Source: Littorina saxatilis (taxonomy: Eukaryota > Mollusca > Gastropoda > Littorinimorpha > Littorinidae). Taken from it: a stretch of DNA of 64,000 nucleotides. The notes beneath the pieces are model-generated. The model was not told the DNA's origin. It did no database searches and worked only from the letters and a program-made list of their open reading frames with translations. The stretch spans positions 63,420,262 through 63,484,261 of the forward strand of contig NC_090261.1 of assembly GCF_037325665.1 (NCBI RefSeq). Direction: 5' to 3'. A program made the translations under genes and the position numbers. Shown piece after piece: positions 12,801-24,800 of this stretch; position 1 is the stretch's first letter; each line of letters begins with the position of its first letter.

Positions 12801-15800
12801 TTCATACACTGCTCACAGTGAAAAGACACGGTCTCAGTTCATACACTGCTCACAGTGAAAAGACACGGTCTCAGTTCATACACTGCTCACAGTGAAAAGA
12901 CACGGTCTAAGTTCATACACTGCTCACAGTGAAAAGACACGGTCTCAGTTCATACACTGCTCACAGTGAAAAGACACGGTCTAAGTTCATACACTGCTCA
13001 CAGTGAAAAGACACGGTCTCAGTTCATACACTGCTCACAGTGAAAAGACACGGCCTCAGTTCATACACTGCTCACAGTGAAAAGACACGGTCTCAGTTCA
13101 TACACTGCTCACAGTGAAAAGACACGGCCTCAGTTCATACACTGCTCACAGTGAAAAGACACGGTCTAAGTTCATACACTGCTCACAGCGAAAAGACACG
13201 GTCTCAATTCATACACTGCTCACAGTGAAAAGACACGGTCTAAGTTCATACACTGCTCACAGTGAAAAGACACGGTCTAAGTTCATACACTGCGCACAGT
13301 GAAAAGACACGGTCTAAGTTCATACATTGCTCACAGAGAAAAGACACGGTCTAAGTTCATACACTGCTCACAGTGAAAAGACACGGTCTCAGTTCATACA
13401 CTGCGCACAGGGAAAAGACACGGTCTTAGTTCATACACTGCTCACAGTTCATACACTGCTCACAGTGAAAAGACACGGTCTCAGTTCATACAACAGCTGC
13501 AAACAGTGAAGTTGGCACAGGATAAGGCCCAACAAAAATCCATTTCCAGTTCTTCAACCAACCTTACTTTTTCCTCCCAACCCAGAACTTTTGTTTGATC
13601 CTTCGATACAAAACAAACAACACATTCAACCCCCCCCCCCCCCCCCCCCCCCCCCCAACAGCTACTTGGACAGTCATCCACAAGGCAACGGCCAGTTCAA
13701 CCCCCCAAAAGACAAGCTCTAGTCATCAACAAAGCAACAGGTATAGTTAAACCCCCCAACAGACAAGCTCAAGTCATCAACAAAGCAACAGGTATAGTTA
13801 ACCCCCCAACAGACAAACTCTAGTCATCAACAAAGCAACAGGTATAGTTAAACCCCCCAACAGACATGCTCTCGTCACCAACAAAGCAACAGGTATAGTT
13901 AAACCCCCCAACAGACATGCTCTCGTCACCAACAAAGCAACAGGTATAGTTAAACCCCCCAACAGACAAGCTCTCGTCATCAACAAAGCAACAGGTATAG
14001 TTAAACCCCCCAACAGACAAGCTCTGGTCACCAACAAAGCAACAGGTCTAGTTAAACCCCCCAACAGACAAGCTCTGGTCACCAACAAAGCAACAGGTAT
14101 AGTTAAACCCCCCAACAGACAAGCTCTGGTCACCAACAAAGCAACAGGTATAGTTAAACCCCCCAACAGACAAGCTCTGGTCACCAACAGCACGAATGCT
14201 CACCTCCAGCCTGTTGACGATGGTTGCCATGGTACTGAGGACCTCTGGTTCGCGAGCAGCGGGCACGTTCCTCTGGTAGTCGAGCAGCACGGCGTCCAGC
14301 AGGGGCAGGATGAAGTTCTCGGCCACCATCTGGGGGTCGTTGGAGCGGCTGACCCAGCCCGAGATCAGCTTCAGCGTCTCCTTCTTCACCGTGCGCATGC
14401 TGCGGATCAGAGGCTGCTTGGTCACGCTCTCCCCGTTGGTTGCTATGGCGCTCGAGATGTTCTCGCTCATCACCTTGTACACGTTGAGCATGTCCAGGTA
14501 GATACGACCCAGCTGTAACAACAGAGAGAAACACAAATAAATACCACCACTCAAAAGAAAGGGCAAACTGTTGCATACTTGTCATTATTTGTTGGAGTGT
14601 AGCAATTTCAAGCTTGACATAACAGTGTAGCAATTTGTCTTAAAACATAGCATGCTACGCTGAAAGCGTTTCAGTTGAAGTACAGCATGTGATAGCACAG
14701 GACGTTTTTAACAATACAAAGCAGGGGCCATGGCCGCCTCTGTGGGGCATGGCCTCCATGGCAAAGATAACTCAACCTACAAAAGCAGCTTCCATCTAGA
14801 AATCCTAGTTACCATGCCTGTTCATGAGTCTGCAAAATGCCCTCTTCCTCCATTTAAGTAAACCACTCAAGACATTGATGACAATGAGAGGTGTGCTGAC
14901 CTGAACAACGTAGGGATGACCAAGTGCTTTGCAAGCCCGCACATTGGTCTTGAGGATGTTGCCTAGCTGTTTGACAGCGTCGGGGTCTTTGAGCACCTCC
15001 ACGTTCTGCGTGGCCTGGTTGATGATGCCGTCCCACACCTGGTTGGGCAGCAGCATGTAGCGCTCGATCAGGTGTTCCTGGGCTACCTGGTCCGTCTGCG
15101 CGCTGATCATCAGGCCCACTGCTTCGTAGAATGTGTGCACCTGCAAACACAACACACACTTAGAATGTGCGCACCTGAAAACACAACACTTGCAACGTGC
15201 CCATCTTTCTTACGACCGTAAGTTATAGTGCAGGACTACAGGATACAAGAAGGGCAAAGCCCATACGACTCACATGCTTGACCTTGACCTTTACATGACC
15301 TTGACCTTCAGAGTCAAGGTCAAATAACTAAACCTAGCAATGACATCATCAGACCTGGGAACCCCTGTTTTACACTTTGAGTATTCTCAAACAAACTTGG
15401 TGTATTTTGTGACGGGCGCAGTGGCGTGGTGGTAAGACGTCGGCCTCCTAATCGGGAGGTCGTGAGTTCGAATCCCGGTCGCTGCCGCCTGGTGGGTTAG
15501 GAGTGGAGATTTTTCCGATCTCCCAGGTCAACTTATGTGCAGACCTGCTAGTGACTTAACCCCATTCGTGTGTACACGCAAGCACAAGACCAAGTGCGCA
15601 CGGAAAAGATCCTGTAATCCATGTCAGAGTTCGGTGGATTATGGAAACACGAAAATACTCAGCATGCCTACTCAACGAAAGCGGAGTGAAGCTGACTATG
15701 CTCTCAGAGCATAGTGTGGGGAACCCAAATGGGCAAACGAGCTCACACGTAACCAGAAAATTCTGGAACGCTGAAGAAGAAGAAGAAGAAGGTGTATTTT

Positions 15801-18800
15801 GAAAAAAATGAGCGTACTCCACACAGCGTTTGCACATCCATGATTAAAACATGCCTCATGCGCGTCAGTCACACCGTTAATTAAGTTTACCTACACATTT
15901 AAAATAAATGCTTTTTTCAATTTTTACTGACAACAAGAAGAGCAAACGCTCGATCGAGTCACTTTCGCAGTTCTGAATATTATATGAGGCATCAGATGGA
16001 CAGGAAGAAATTGCTATTCACAACACAATGAGTCACGTTCACATAAAATTTGAGCCCGGTCACTTTTATAGTTTCCGAGAAAAGCCCAACGTTAAGTTGT
16101 GTGTTGCCGAACAGAAAAGGCTAGTTATCTCCCTTGTTTTTCTGATAACGTTCGTAAAAGGCTACAGATGTAAATACTTTGATGTAAAGAATAATCCTAC
16201 AAAGTTTCAATCACATCCGATGAACTTTGTCAAAGATATAAAATGTCTAATTTTTCCTTTGACGCTGACCTGTGACCTTGAAAAAGGTCAAAGGTCAACG
16301 AAACCATCGTTAAAGTGTAGAGGTCATTGGAGGTCACGACTAAACAAAATATGAGCCCGATCGCTTTGATAGTTTCCGAGAAAAGTCCAACGTTAAGGTG
16401 GTGTCTACGGACGGCCGGCCGGCCGGACAGACTAACACTGACCGATTACATAGAGTCACTTTTTCTCAAGTGACTCAAAAACTGTACCGTATTTGAGGGA
16501 CTACAAGCCGCGACTTTAGAAAAAAAATAATCGCATTGCGGCTTATAAAAAGATGCGGCTAAAACGTTACCTAAACTTGAATAGCATTCACTTAATGGAA
16601 GTCGCCGCGGATTTTCATTTCGCTCGATTAGCGATTACCGGTACTTTATTAGCTTTCTACTCAAGACTCGGCGCTTTTCTCTTTCTTTCGCGAATCTTCG
16701 TTTGTCAACAAGTCGTCGTGACAAGCGTACAGAGAAACACCGGATGTATCAGGATCTCGCGCGCGCGAGATTTTGTTTTTTTTGTGTCTTGCGATAGTTG
16801 GAGGAGCGAGAGCTGCCATGTTGCGTTTTCGTCTGCTCGAAATGTGCGCAAAAGTCGTAAATCATCCCAAAAAAGCTTATTCCGGGCGGGACTACATGTG
16901 TGTGTTGGTTACAAATTGTGTGTGTGTGATATTTTTCTTCAAACTTTTTCACCTTTCTTCTTTGTTTCACTTGTTTATTCTCGGAGCCGATTTCGCGAAA
17001 TACCGTACTTTCGTTTGCCTGGTTGTTTTGATTGATTGACACGATCCGATAATATATTTTTTTACAGCGGCTAATATAGTGACGTAATCATGTGCCAAAA
17101 TACTGGATCGGCTTCAGGATGGGCTTGTGAAGAAAAGTAGTCTAGGAATTTTTCTCGTCGTATTTTTTCCCACTGACCATACTGAGCGTATTCTCGACAA
17201 TCATGCGTACAAAATACGGCGAAATCGTATGAGTTCCCAGGTCTGCATCATACACTAAGAACTGCTTTACACATTTTTCCTACCAAAATACATGTGACAG
17301 GTCAAGGTCATCCAAGGTCATGCAACACAAAGCTGTTAATTCAAGACATAGGAAGTACAATGGTGCTTATTGGCTCTTTCTACCATGAGATATGGTCACT
17401 TTTAGTGGTTCACTACCTTATTTTGGTCACATTTCATAAGGGTCAAAGTGACCTTGACCTTGATCATATGTGACCAAATGTGTCTCATGATGAAAGCATA
17501 ACATGTGCCCCACATAATTTTTAAGTTTGAAACAGTTATCTTCCATAGTTCAGGGTCAAGGTCACTTCAAAATATGTATACAATCCAACTTTGAAGAGCT
17601 CCTGTGACCTTGACCTTGAAGCAAGGTAAACCAAACTGGTATCAAAAGATGGGGCTTACTTTGCCCTATATATCATATATAGGTGAGGTATTCAATCTCA
17701 AAAACTTCAGAGAAAATGTGAAAAATAGCTGTTTTTTAGACAACATTTATGGCCCCTGCGACCTTGACCTTGAAGCAAGGTCAAGATGCTATGTATGTTT
17801 TTTGGGGCCTTGTCATCATACACCATCTTGCCAAATTTGGTACTGATAGACTGAATAGTGTCCAAGAAATATCCAACGTTAAAGTTTTCCGGACGGCCGG
17901 ACGACTCGGGTGAGTACATAGACTCACTTTTGCTTCGCATGTGAGTCAAAAATGAGTTGGCAAATGCCTTGACCAGGTCTACACATTGCTTCACGAGGCA
18001 ACTGCTACAACTGACCCAACAAGGAACAAGCTCACAAGATCTCCTGGTGGTCACTAGTTCACACCTGAAAACACATCACACAAATGCAATTCTTCCATCT
18101 TCCTTACAACACTGTATTCACAGCAATACGGCAATATAGCTATTCTGATGGACATGTGGGGGAATTCGGGGACTGTGATTGGATGGTCTCACACATCCCT
18201 TTTCCGATCATCAAAGCATAATGCTACGGAAGTCGGCCATTTTTGCCAATATCCAAAAGCATATTGGCAATAACAAAGACGCATGGTTCCGGTTTACCCA
18301 TCTGTACCAAACGATGCCGTTTCAATCGACAACAGTATACACTGACAACTTGAAATTCTTCTCAGGAATGTTTTTCAGCTTTACAAATGTCGATAGTATA
18401 CCCTTTTCTGCTAACTTCCCGATGAAACAGGACTAACCCAATTATTTTCTGTCCCTAAACACCACGAAATGCCCAAACTCGAAAGATGTAGTACAAACAG
18501 GGGAGTAAAACGGAACAGCCGTTTTTGTGTGAGCTCAGTTGCCGACTGACACAAACTTTCGCATTTGGCTTTTCTTATCTCGTAACTCCACACTAAATAC
18601 CCCACTTCCCCTCTGAAGTATTGATGTACAACCCATGGCACTAACATTCATGTAGTCGTTTATAACTGAGGTTGAAAAATTCGCTTCATGACGAGACAAG
18701 TATAAATGCCATTCACCCAAACTGAAAAATTCGCTGCCGTCTGCTCGCGTCGTACGGATTAGCTGTTCTCTTCTCCTCCCCTTGTTGCATCCCAGTTCTT

Positions 18801-21800
18801 CAGTTGTTTCTAGTTTTCCGTTGGTGTTGTGTTTTGGTCTTCTTCTTAAGTAGTCTTGTTCAAAATTAAAAAAACTCAAACTTCTTTTTGTTGTATACGA
18901 ATGAACTAATGAAAAGCTGTTTAACAGCTGTGTTATCAAATCAAGTTTTTTTCCAAAGTCAGTGTGGCGTCTGCGCAAAATTAATGCGCATAAGAAACGG
19001 CGTCTGCTATCAAGATCAACGCATCGACGCAAAAACTGTCATTTTGTAAGTTTGGAACAACAAATCAAGGTCAGAACAGCTATATAATCGCTATTGTATT
19101 TTCAGCGTAGCAATAGGGTCCGATATTTAGACTCGAACAAGTATAATGCGACTCGTCAGCTGTTAATACTATATGCAGCAAGCGACCAGACAAATACATG
19201 GTCAGCCAGGTATAAGTGAGCCACGTCTGACAAGCTCCTTACCTGCTGTGGCTGCAGATCACAGATGATGGTGTTGATGCCGTTGAGGATCTCCTCGATG
19301 AAGGGCATCACCTCCCCGACCTGCACCTGCACGAAGTGGCGGCGACATTTCTGTGCGATCTTGATGAACGTGTCACACGCCATGTCCTGCACTCCGTCGT
19401 GCGTCTCTGCACACACAATAAAGCTTGCTTACACCACACCCTTTGACCACACTACACAGCGCACTTTCTGTGACATCATATCTCTCTGCACACACAGTAA
19501 AGCTTGCTTACACCAACAAGTTACACCTCTTGCAATGAGACTCACAAAAACTGTCAAACAGCATTGGCAAGTGCATCAAATCACAAAACTGGAGTTAATG
19601 AGTGGCTAATGCGTTGTCTTTTGGCGTACGTGAATATCGGTCCAGACATGTGAAACAAGAAGGGCAAAGCCCATACGACTCACATGCTTTACACATTTTT
19701 CCTACCAAAATACATGTGACCTTGACCCAAGGTCAAGGTCATCCAAGGTCATGCAACACAAAGCTGTTAATTCAAGACATAGGAAGTACAATGGTGCTTA
19801 TTGGCTCTTTCTACCATGAGATATGGTCACTTTTAGTGGTTCACTACCTTATTTTGGTCACATTTCATAAGGGTCAAAGTGACCTTGACCTTGATCATAT
19901 GTGACCAAATGTGTCTCATGATGAAAGCATAACATGTGCCCCACATAATTTTTAAGTTTGAAACAGTTATCTTCCATAGTTCAGGGTCAAGGTCACTTCA
20001 AAATATGTATACAATCCAACTTTGAAGAGCTCCTGTGACCTTGACCTTGAAGCAAGGTAAACCAAACTGGTATCAAAAGATGGGGCTTACTTTGCCCTAT
20101 ATATCATATATAGGTGAGGTATTGAATCTCAAAAACTTCAGAGAAAATGGGAAAAATATGAAAAATAGCTGTTTTTTAGGCAACATTTATGGCCCCTGCG
20201 ACCTTGACCTTGAAGCAAGGTCAAGATGCTATGTATGTTTTTTGGGGCCTTGTCATCATACACCATCTTGCCAAATTTGGTACTGATAGACTGAATAGTG
20301 TCCAAGAAATATCCAACGTTAAAGTTTTCCGGACGGACGGACGGACGGACGGACGACTCGGGTGAGTACATAGACTCACTTTTGCTTCGCATGTGAGTCA
20401 AAAAGTCCAGTTTTGCTTTTGTGTGTGTACGAATAAAGGTCTAGATGATCAATGTGCAAAGTGTGCCCAGCTTTGTGTGTACGAATAAAGGTGTAGATGA
20501 TCAATGTGCAAAGTGTGCCCAGCTCACCATGCATGAACTCAAAGAGCTTGTTGACGACGGTCTTGAGGAACCTCCAGTGTGCGCGAAGGAAGCGCGGGTA
20601 CTGGCCCACCACGTACATGATGTTGGAGGCGATGATGGCCTTGTTGTCCTTGCCGCGCTTCTGTTCACACAGCCCCAGCAGGTCCTTGATCACTGTCACC
20701 AGGAACCGCTTCTCGTCGTCCTCGTGCATCGCACCGCTGATCGAACCAATGGCCCAGCACAGCTGTAACACACACACACTGTTACACAGCACTGTAACAC
20801 ACACACCGTTACACAGCACTGTAACACACACCGTTACACAGCACTGTAACACACACACCGTTACACAGCACTGTAACACACACACACCGTTACACAGCAC
20901 TGTAACACACACACACCGTTACATAGCAAACCCTTTTTTGTTCCTTGCACCCTTTAGCTGTTAAGTTTGGAAGAAAATACCGGTAAGAGAGAAAAACACA
21001 GAATTTTGACACCAATAGAAAATGTTTGAACGAGATGTGTAAGTTTGACACCAATAGAAAATGTTTGAACGAGATGTGTAAGTTTGACACCAATAGAAAA
21101 TGTTTGAACGAGATGTGTAAGTTTGACACCAATAGAAAATGTTTGAACGAGATGTGCAAGTTTGTATGGGTTGTGAAAGAGCGAGTATCATTTTCTTGGA
21201 CAAATATTGACACGTGCTTCCTGTACACATGCATATTGACACGTGGTTCCTGTACACATGCATATTGACACGTGGTTCCTGTACACATGCATATTGACAC
21301 GTGGTTCCTGTACACATGCATATTGACACGTGGTTCCTGTACACATGCATATTGACACGTGCTTCCTGTACACATGCACCAGACACACCCTCTCGCTAGT
21401 GACTAGCCTATAATATCAAGAGGGAAATTACGTGGGGTAACTAGTAATGCGTCTATTCTGGGCGGGTGTGTAAGTAAGAGTATGAAATGAAGCCACTCAC
21501 AGTATTGAGGTTTTTCCACGACCACTCTGTGCCGTTGACCTGGTTGTGCAGCTTCTCTGTCATGATGTTCTCTGTGTCCGTGTAATCCAAGTGAGTCAGG
21601 TACACTGCACATCATAACAACACTGCATGTCACAGCAACACACTACACGTCACAACAACATACTGCATGTCACAACAACACACAGCACGTCACAATGACA
21701 CACTGCACATCACAACAACACACTGCACATCACAACAACACACTGCATGTTACAACACACTGCATGTCACAACACACTGCATGTCACAACACACTGCACA

Positions 21801-24800
21801 TCACAACAACACACTACATGACAAAACTACACACTACATGTCACAACAACACACTGCACGTCACAACAACACACTGCATGTCACAACAACACACAGCACG
21901 CCACAACAACACTCTGCACATTACACTGCACGTCACAACAACACACTGCATGTCACAACAACACACAGCACGTCACAACAACACACTGCACGTCACAACA
22001 ACACACTGCACGTCACAACAACACACTGCATGTCACAACAACACACTACACATCACAACAACACACTGCACATCACAACAACACGTCACAACAACACACT
22101 ACATGTCACAACAACACATTGCATGTCACAACCCACTGCATGTCAAAACAACACACTGCATGTCACAACAACACACTACATGTCACAACAACACACTGCA
22201 CGTCACAACACACTGCATGTCAAAACAACACACTACATGTCACAACAACACCCAGCACGTCACAATAACACACTGCATGTCACAGCAACACACTGCATGT
22301 CATAACAACACACAGCATGTCATAACAACACACAGCACGTCAAAACAACACACTGCATGTCACAACCCCAGTTACCTCACTCTGTCATGTCATGTTCTAC
22401 AAGTCAACTCACTGCAATCCCTCTACAACTACTGATCTCCCAGACAAATGTTTTCTGTGCTTACTACAGAGGGAGCCAAAGGGCTAACCACCACTTCTTC
22501 CAACAAACCCTGGACTCCAGTCCATGTACTATGGATTGTCTTACAGTTCGGGACACTTGATGAGCAATTTCTACTTGTACACAAGAAAGATGAAATGAAT
22601 GAAGATGGTGTAAAAATAGCATTCATGAATGCAGGTTGAAAAGCCACTGTTGAAGAAGTGAGAAAGATCCACAGAAGTTGAAAGCAGAAGAGAGAGGACT
22701 GACCTAGCGTCTCGCGCATGTTCTTGTAGAGGTTGATGGAGTCTGTGTCCTTCATGAACTCGCGCACCACCTCCCCCTGTTCGTTCTCCACCACCAGCAC
22801 CTCCTCGGGCTTGGCCATGCGAGAGATCATCACGTGCCGCACCTAAAAACACACAAGGTCAAGGTCACTCTACACCACATCTCCTTCGACATGCACTATG
22901 CTACAGTGACAACATAGTACAGGGTATATGTGTATCAGAAGTTAGCACAGTAGTACCATTATAGTTACACAGGTAAAGCTGCACCTTGGCACAGGTATAA
23001 GTAGTGTGTGTAAGAGAAAGACAGACAGCATGAAGAGGTTGAGGGGAGGTGTGATATGAAGTGTGTGTGCCCAGGATAAGGGGAGGTGTGTGTGTGTGTT
23101 TAACGAACCTTGGACAGCACAGGATTGTAGAGCTGTCGTCGGGCGGGCATCTCGGTGAGAGGCTTGGTGCCCAGGATGAGGGGGGAGGAGCTGGAGGAGA
23201 AGGGTGACTCGCGGTACAACTCGGCAGCCAGGGCGCTCCAGTACTCTAGACAGATCTTGAAGATCTCCACCTCCTCCACTTCAGAGATCATGATCAGGTA
23301 ATGAAGCGCCTGCACACACAGTATTCATCTATACACTCCTGTTGCCTATGGTTCTACACATGTTCATCTTAACACGCTTCAGTTGCAGTGGACACAGGGC
23401 TATCTTAACACTCATGTTGCAGTATTGTGTCACTGACAGCAGGGCCTGCCAACAGATGCATATTTTAACCCTTAGGCTGGTTGTCGCGACATATGTCGCG
23501 CTACTTTACGTATAATGTCACCTGGTTGTCACGACATATGTCGCGCTACTGGCTCAGTCTGTTTGGTCGGTTCCGATTACCTCCCATGGATGCGAAAACC
23601 TATATGACCGTTTTTTGTTATTTTTCTCTCTGTTAATTCACCTGTGGCCATGTAACATGTGTTACAGAATTGCACCAGTGTAAGGGTTAAGACAGATGTT
23701 GCAATATCATGTCACTATATGGCTCAAACAAAGAAAACTGCCAGTAAAGTGTATAACCATATTGACTGAAGCGACTTCTACAGTTAGCTGCTGGACAGTG
23801 TGAAAGTGGAGTCAGCCAACAGCCTCAGTCTGCAGTTGGCAACAAGACGTCCACTGTCTTGGTCACTTCACGGACAGAGAGAGAGATAGGATAAGGCCCT
23901 TCACTTCACGGACAGAGAGAGAGACAGGATAAGGCCCTTCACTTCACTGACAGAGAGAGAGACAGGATAAGGCCCTTCACTTCACGGACAGAGAGAGAGA
24001 CAGGATAAGGCCCTTCACTTCACGGACACAGAGAGACAGAATAAGGCCCTTCACTTCACGGACACAGAGAGACAGAATAAGGCCCTTCACTTCACGGACA
24101 CAGAGAGACAGGATAAGGCCCTTCACTTCACGGACAGAGAGAGAGAGACAGGATAAGGCCCTTCACTTCACTGACACAGAGAGAGACAGGATAAGGCCCT
24201 TCACTTCACTGACAGAGAGAGAGACAGGATAAGGCCCTTCACTTCACGGACAGAGAGAGACAGGATAAGGCCCTTCACTTCACGGACAGAGAGAGACAGG
24301 ATAAGGCCCTTCACTTCACGGACAGAGAGAGACAGGATAAGGCCCTTCACTTCACGGACAGAGAGAGACAGGATAAGGCCCTAACGGCTGTGAGGAGGGA
24401 CATAAATAGGATCAGGTCCTCACCGTCATGAGGAGGGGGTGAAGGTCCAGCTTTTTCTCCACCAGCGGAGCGTGTTCCTTGAGGAAGGTGCACAGGAAGA
24501 GACTGAGATTCTGGATAAAGTTCTGCTCGTCATCCGACCCCCGGGCATACGCCTCTTTGATGTTGGTGTCCACGGACAGCATCTGTTACACACAGCTCAC
24601 ATGTTACACACTACACTGCATCTATCACACACAGCTCACTTGTCAGACACTATACAGCATCTGTTACACACAGCTCACATGTTACACACTACACTGCATC
24701 TATCACACACAGCTCACTTGTCAGACACTATACAGCATCTGTTACACACAGCTCACATGTTACACACTACACAGCATCTGTTACACACAGCTCACATGTT

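Larger units (their letters stand above)
15350..17245. mobile_element. TIR element, CAGACCTGGGAAC family, carrying nested insertions
   Basis: The ends are CAGACCTGGGAAC and GTTCCCAGGTCTG, flanked by 6-bp target duplications CATCAT (15344-15349 and 17246-17251). The uninterrupted relative at 30180-30543 is only 364 bp. The extra length comes from a SINE (15410-15790), an AAGAAGAGC-type element (about 15932-16482) and a TACCGTATTTGA element (16486-17083). Confidence 0.9.
15245..17952 (+). mobile_element. AAGGTCA-rich element, copy B, split by later insertions
   Basis: The left part is 15245-15349 and the right part 17246-17952. Copy A runs uninterrupted across the break (GACATCATACACTAAG). The split is caused by the 15350-17245 TIR element. 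It is otherwise nearly identical to copies A and C, with the same terminal GACTCACATGC motifs, and lies in XPO1 intron 14. Confidence 0.88.

Noticed and set aside
12267-13509. Possible CRISPR-like array of 37-bp direct repeats
   Set aside because: Units are contiguous with no spacers and partly inverted; this is a eukaryotic minisatellite in an intron.
14048-14566. Extension of XPO1 exon 16 past 14204 into an [11 protein letters not shown] repeat peptide
   Set aside because: A good donor (GAG/GTGAGC) ends the exon at 14204 and phase continues into exon 17; the extension is intronic minisatellite.
15420-15500. tRNA gene
   Set aside because: A and B boxes belong to a SINE with body, tail and target duplication; the acceptor stem does not close.
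21667-22435. Open frames of 212-246 codons (HNNTLHVTT-like)
   Set aside because: Translation of the 20-bp array next to XPO1 exon 12.
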